Positions 61,823 through 64,000 of a DNA stretch of 64,000 nt are shown here, one piece after another. The stretch's first letter is position 1. The number at the start of each line of letters is the position of its first letter. Under the pieces are notes generated by a model. The model searched no databases. It saw only the letters and a program-made list of their open reading frames with translations, and was not told the origin of the DNA. Origin of the DNA: Sphingobacterium hotanense (GTDB lineage Bacteria; Bacteroidota; Bacteroidia; Sphingobacteriales; Sphingobacteriaceae); contig NZ_CP030848.1 in NCBI RefSeq assembly GCF_008274825.1, positions 558,001-622,000 on the forward strand, read 5' to 3'. The position numbers were made by a program, and so were the translations under genes.

Positions 61823-63379
61823 CTATTGTTTTGGGGTATATGTTATAAATGGGATAATCATCTCTTCCAGCGATATGCCCCCATGTTGGAATGTACCGCT
61901 AAAGTGATTGACGAAGTGATTATAATTGTTAGGATAGACAAAATAGGTGTCTTCTTTTGCGAATACAAAAGCTGAGCTCACGTTTAAACGTGGTAATTGT
62001 GCTTCTAATGGGTTTTTAATAATAAATACATCCTTGTCTATAAAGTTGAGGTTTTTGCCCTGTTTATAGCGTAGGTTGGTATTGGTGTTTCTGTCGCCGA
62101 TGATTTTACTTGGTTTACGGACGCGAATGGTACCGTGGTCGGTCGTAATAATGACGCGAACATTTTTCTGCGATAACCATTTTAGTACCTCTAATAAGGG
62201 AGAGTGTTCGAACCAGGAAAGTGTCAATGAGCGGTAGGCCGCTTCGTCATTAGCAAGTTCGCGGATCATGGCCATATCGGTGCGGGCGTGAGAAAGCATA
62301 TCGACAAAATTGTAAACAAACACATTTAAGTCGATCTGCATATGCTTATTGATGTTTTCTAATACATCCCTTCCTTGTTCAAGCGTAATAACCTTGGTAT
62401 AGCTATGCTTGATATCGCGGCGATAGATTCGTTTTACTTGATCGGCTAGGAAAACATCTTCGTAGAGGTTCTTGCCACCTTCATCGTCGTCATTCTGCCA
62501 TTCTTTTGGGAAGCGTTTCTCCATTTCCAGTGGCGTTAAGCCTGAGAATATAGCGTTCCGAGCGTATTGTGTTGCGGTAGGAAGTATACTGTAATAGCTA
62601 TCTTCCTCTTCCACGCGGTAATAATCAGAGATTACCTCATTGATGACCTTCCATTGGTCATAACGTAAGTTGTCGATCAGGAAAAAGAAGGTGGGCTTAT
62701 CGGCTTCCATTTTTGGGAAAACCTTCTTCTTAAAAAGCTGATGTGATAAAATAGGTGCTTCTTCTGGGTTTTTCATCCAGTTGAGGTAGTTTTTCTCAAT
62801 AAATTTGGAGAACAACAAGTTGGCTTCAGACTTCTGCATGGTCAAGATTTCATGCATGCCCGCATCTTCAAGTTTCTCCAAAGATAATTCCCAATAAAGG
62901 AGTTTTTTATAGGCTTCCACCCATTCTTCGTGGTTCAGATCATCGTTCATTCGCATTCCGAGTTGGCGGAAGTCCTGCTGATAGGCCATTGAAGTTCGTT
63001 CGCTCACCAATCGTCTATTTTCGGTGAACTTTTTGATCGTCAGAAGGATTTGCTTCGGATTGACCGGCTTGATCAGGTAATCGTCGATTTTTGCGCCGAT
63101 AGCATCCTCCATCAGGTGCTCTTCTTCGTTTTTCGTTACCAGTACAGTAGGGATAGAAGGGTTGATGGACTTTAAAATGTTCAATGTTTCCAGGCCCGTT
63201 AATCCCGGCATATTTTCATCTAGAAATACTAAGTCGAAGGGTTCGCTTTTGAATGCTTCAACAGCATCGGCACCATTGTTTACGGTTTTGACCTTATAGT
63301 CTTTTTGTTCCAACAATAAAATATGAGGTTTTAAGAACTCAATTTCATCATCAGCCCAAAGTATATGTGTTTTTTGCAT
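61823..63379 (-). CDS. porX: PorX response regulator with PglZ domain
   Basis: 518 aa. An N-terminal receiver domain (about 4-120, phosphoacceptor D54 in LVFLDENMPG, acidic pair D10/D11) is followed by a helical linker and a PglZ-type alkaline-phosphatase-like domain (FFLIDNLRYDQWKVI about 225, ITTDHGTIRVRKPS). This is the PorX architecture. PorX controls the type IX secretion system together with PorY and an ECF sigma factor in Porphyromonas. An ECF sigma gene lies two genes downstream. Confidence 0.95.
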   Translation of the reverse strand: MQKTHILWADDEIEFLKPHILLLEQKDYKVKTVNNGADAVEAFKSEPFDLVFLDENMPGLTGLETLNILKSINPSIPTVLVTKNEEEHLMEDAIGAKIDDYLIKPVNPKQILLTIKKFTENRRLVSERTSMAYQQDFRQLGMRMNDDLNHEEWVEAYKKLLYWELSLEKLEDAGMHEILTMQKSEANLLFSKFIEKNYLNWMKNPEEAPILSHQLFKKKVFPKMEADKPTFFFLIDNLRYDQWKVINEVISDYYRVEEEDSYYSILPTATQYARNAIFSGLTPLEMEKRFPKEWQNDDDEGGKNLYEDVFLADQVKRIYRRDIKHSYTKVITLEQGRDVLENINKHMQIDLNVFVYNFVDMLSHARTDMAMIRELANDEAAYRSLTLSWFEHSPLLEVLKWLSQKNVRVIITTDHGTIRVRKPSKIIGDRNTNTNLRYKQGKNLNFIDKDVFIIKNPLEAQLPRLNVSSAFVFAKEDTYFVYPNNYNHFVNHFSGTFQHGGISLEEMIIPFITYTPKQ

Positions 63380-63798
63380 GGAATTTCACTGAATATACTT
63401 GCTAATTTACGTCTTTTTTCTTTGTGACAACGGAATATTAACCTTGCTTAACATTCACGTTGCTGTTTAATTGCTTGATTTGGAAGGCCCATTCGAACAA
63501 GCCTGATAATATTTGACTGTTTTTAATTAGTAATTTAAATCTCAGGGAATAATAGTTTTCTTTTTTGAAATTCTAGTTAATACAACCGTTTGTGTTTTTG
63601 TAGAATTGTCGGGTTTCCACTACCATAAGCCTGATATTCTCTTGATTTTAAGCATTATCTTTACCCCATATGGGGGAAAAGGTCTTTAAACTGTCTTTTT
63701 TGCGCTTTTTTTAACATTAATTAAGTATCATCTATGTATCTTTGCACGTATCTTAGCCTAGTATTAGATGGTTTGATGTCAAAACTAGGTTGTGTAAA
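63380..63798. other. Divergent intergenic region between porX and the HD-domain gene
   Basis: 419 bases without a supported gene. It holds the palindrome CCCCATATGGGG at 63664-63675 and a promoter -7 box at 63737. Confidence 0.5.
63737..63744 (+). promoter_or_regulatory. -7 box of the HD-domain gene
   Basis: TATCTTTG fits TAnnTTTG and would start transcription near 63750, giving a leader of about 65 bases. The T-rich -33 region lacks a clear TTG. Confidence 0.55.
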
Positions 63799-63816
63799 GT
63801 GCTAGTTATTAGTCAG

Positions 63817-64000
63817 TTGAATAAGAAGAAAATAATAAATGACCCAGTTTACGGATTTGTAACAATTCCGTCGGGTTTCATTTACGATATCATCCAGCAT
63901 CCATTTTTACAGCGTCTACGCTACATAAAACAGGTAAGCATGACCCATTTGGTTTATCCGGGGGCATTGCATACGCGTTTTCAGCATGTTATCGGGGCGA
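63817..64000 (+). CDS. HD-domain phosphohydrolase, 3'-truncated by the window edge
   Basis: The visible 61 residues read NKKKIINDPVYGFVTIPSGF then QHPFLQRLRYIKQVSMTHLV and YPGALHTRFQHVIGA. This is the start of the HD superfamily related to dNTP triphosphohydrolases, with the first metal His in TRFQH. The start is probably the TTG at 63817; a GTG at 63799 is the alternative. No ATG precedes the conserved block in frame. Confidence 0.8.
   Translation, partial: MNKKKIINDPVYGFVTIPSGFIYDIIQHPFLQRLRYIKQVSMTHLVYPGALHTRFQHVIGA

Noticed and set aside
1..64000. CRISPR array
   Set aside because: No set of regularly spaced short direct repeats was found; the repeats seen are attachment, arm-type or dispersed ones.

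Overview
The window comes from a Bacteroidota chromosome, most likely Sphingobacteriaceae (Sphingobacterium-like). The evidence is two SusC/SusD pairs, a FecR/ECF-sigma pair feeding an STN-type SusC, PorX of the type IX secretion network, Bacteroidota-type promoters (TTG, 19-20 nt, TAnnTTTG), short A-rich leaders with little Shine-Dalgarno sequence, and moderate-to-low GC.

Layout. (1) 1-1062: 3' end of a TPR protein. (2) 1386-13559, all minus: ECF sigma, FecR anti-sigma, STN-SusC, SusD, DUF4843 lipoprotein, PKD-like lipoprotein, retropepsin-like protease and a TlpA-type thioredoxin. This is one self-sensing outer-membrane uptake locus. (3) 13935-25537: a lipoprotein, then a uronate locus: LacI regulator, hexuronate MFS transporter, KduI, DUF4861 protein, KduD and a second SusC/SusD pair. 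A perfect LacI-like palindrome lies in front of kduI. (4) 25724-33921: small envelope proteins, a membrane-anchored TPR-LuxR regulator, a DUF5916 protein, a cold-shock-domain protein and a DUF72 protein. (5) 34544-48925: a 14.4-kb integrative mobilizable element in the 3' end of tRNA-Glu, bounded by 17-bp direct repeats. (6) 48982-63379: housekeeping and envelope genes (GH20 hexosaminidase, ribH, YfgM-like TPR protein, CapD-type dehydratase, alanine dehydrogenase, an esterase, an ABC ATPase, an ECF-sigma/anti-sigma/barrel operon, tsaE, porX). (7) The 5' end of an HD-domain gene at the right edge.

The mobile element is the most interesting part. It carries a tyrosine integrase, an excisionase-like HTH protein, BfmA/BtgA and DUF5712 mobilization proteins, and a RadC-like protein. 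Its cargo begins with a 1058-aa protein that joins a reverse transcriptase (motif A Asp, YVDD box) to a C-terminal nitrilase domain with an intact Glu-Lys-Cys triad. That is the architecture of defence-associated reverse transcriptase type 1 (DRT1/UG1). Next to it is an unrecognised 422-aa gene. Further cargo is a HEPN-domain protein with an unknown partner and an XRE regulator, and an Rrf2/NmrA-type redox pair with two matching operators. The element appears to have displaced the original terminator of tRNA-Glu to its far end and to supply a replacement.

All assignments rest on reading motifs and architecture. No database search was run.
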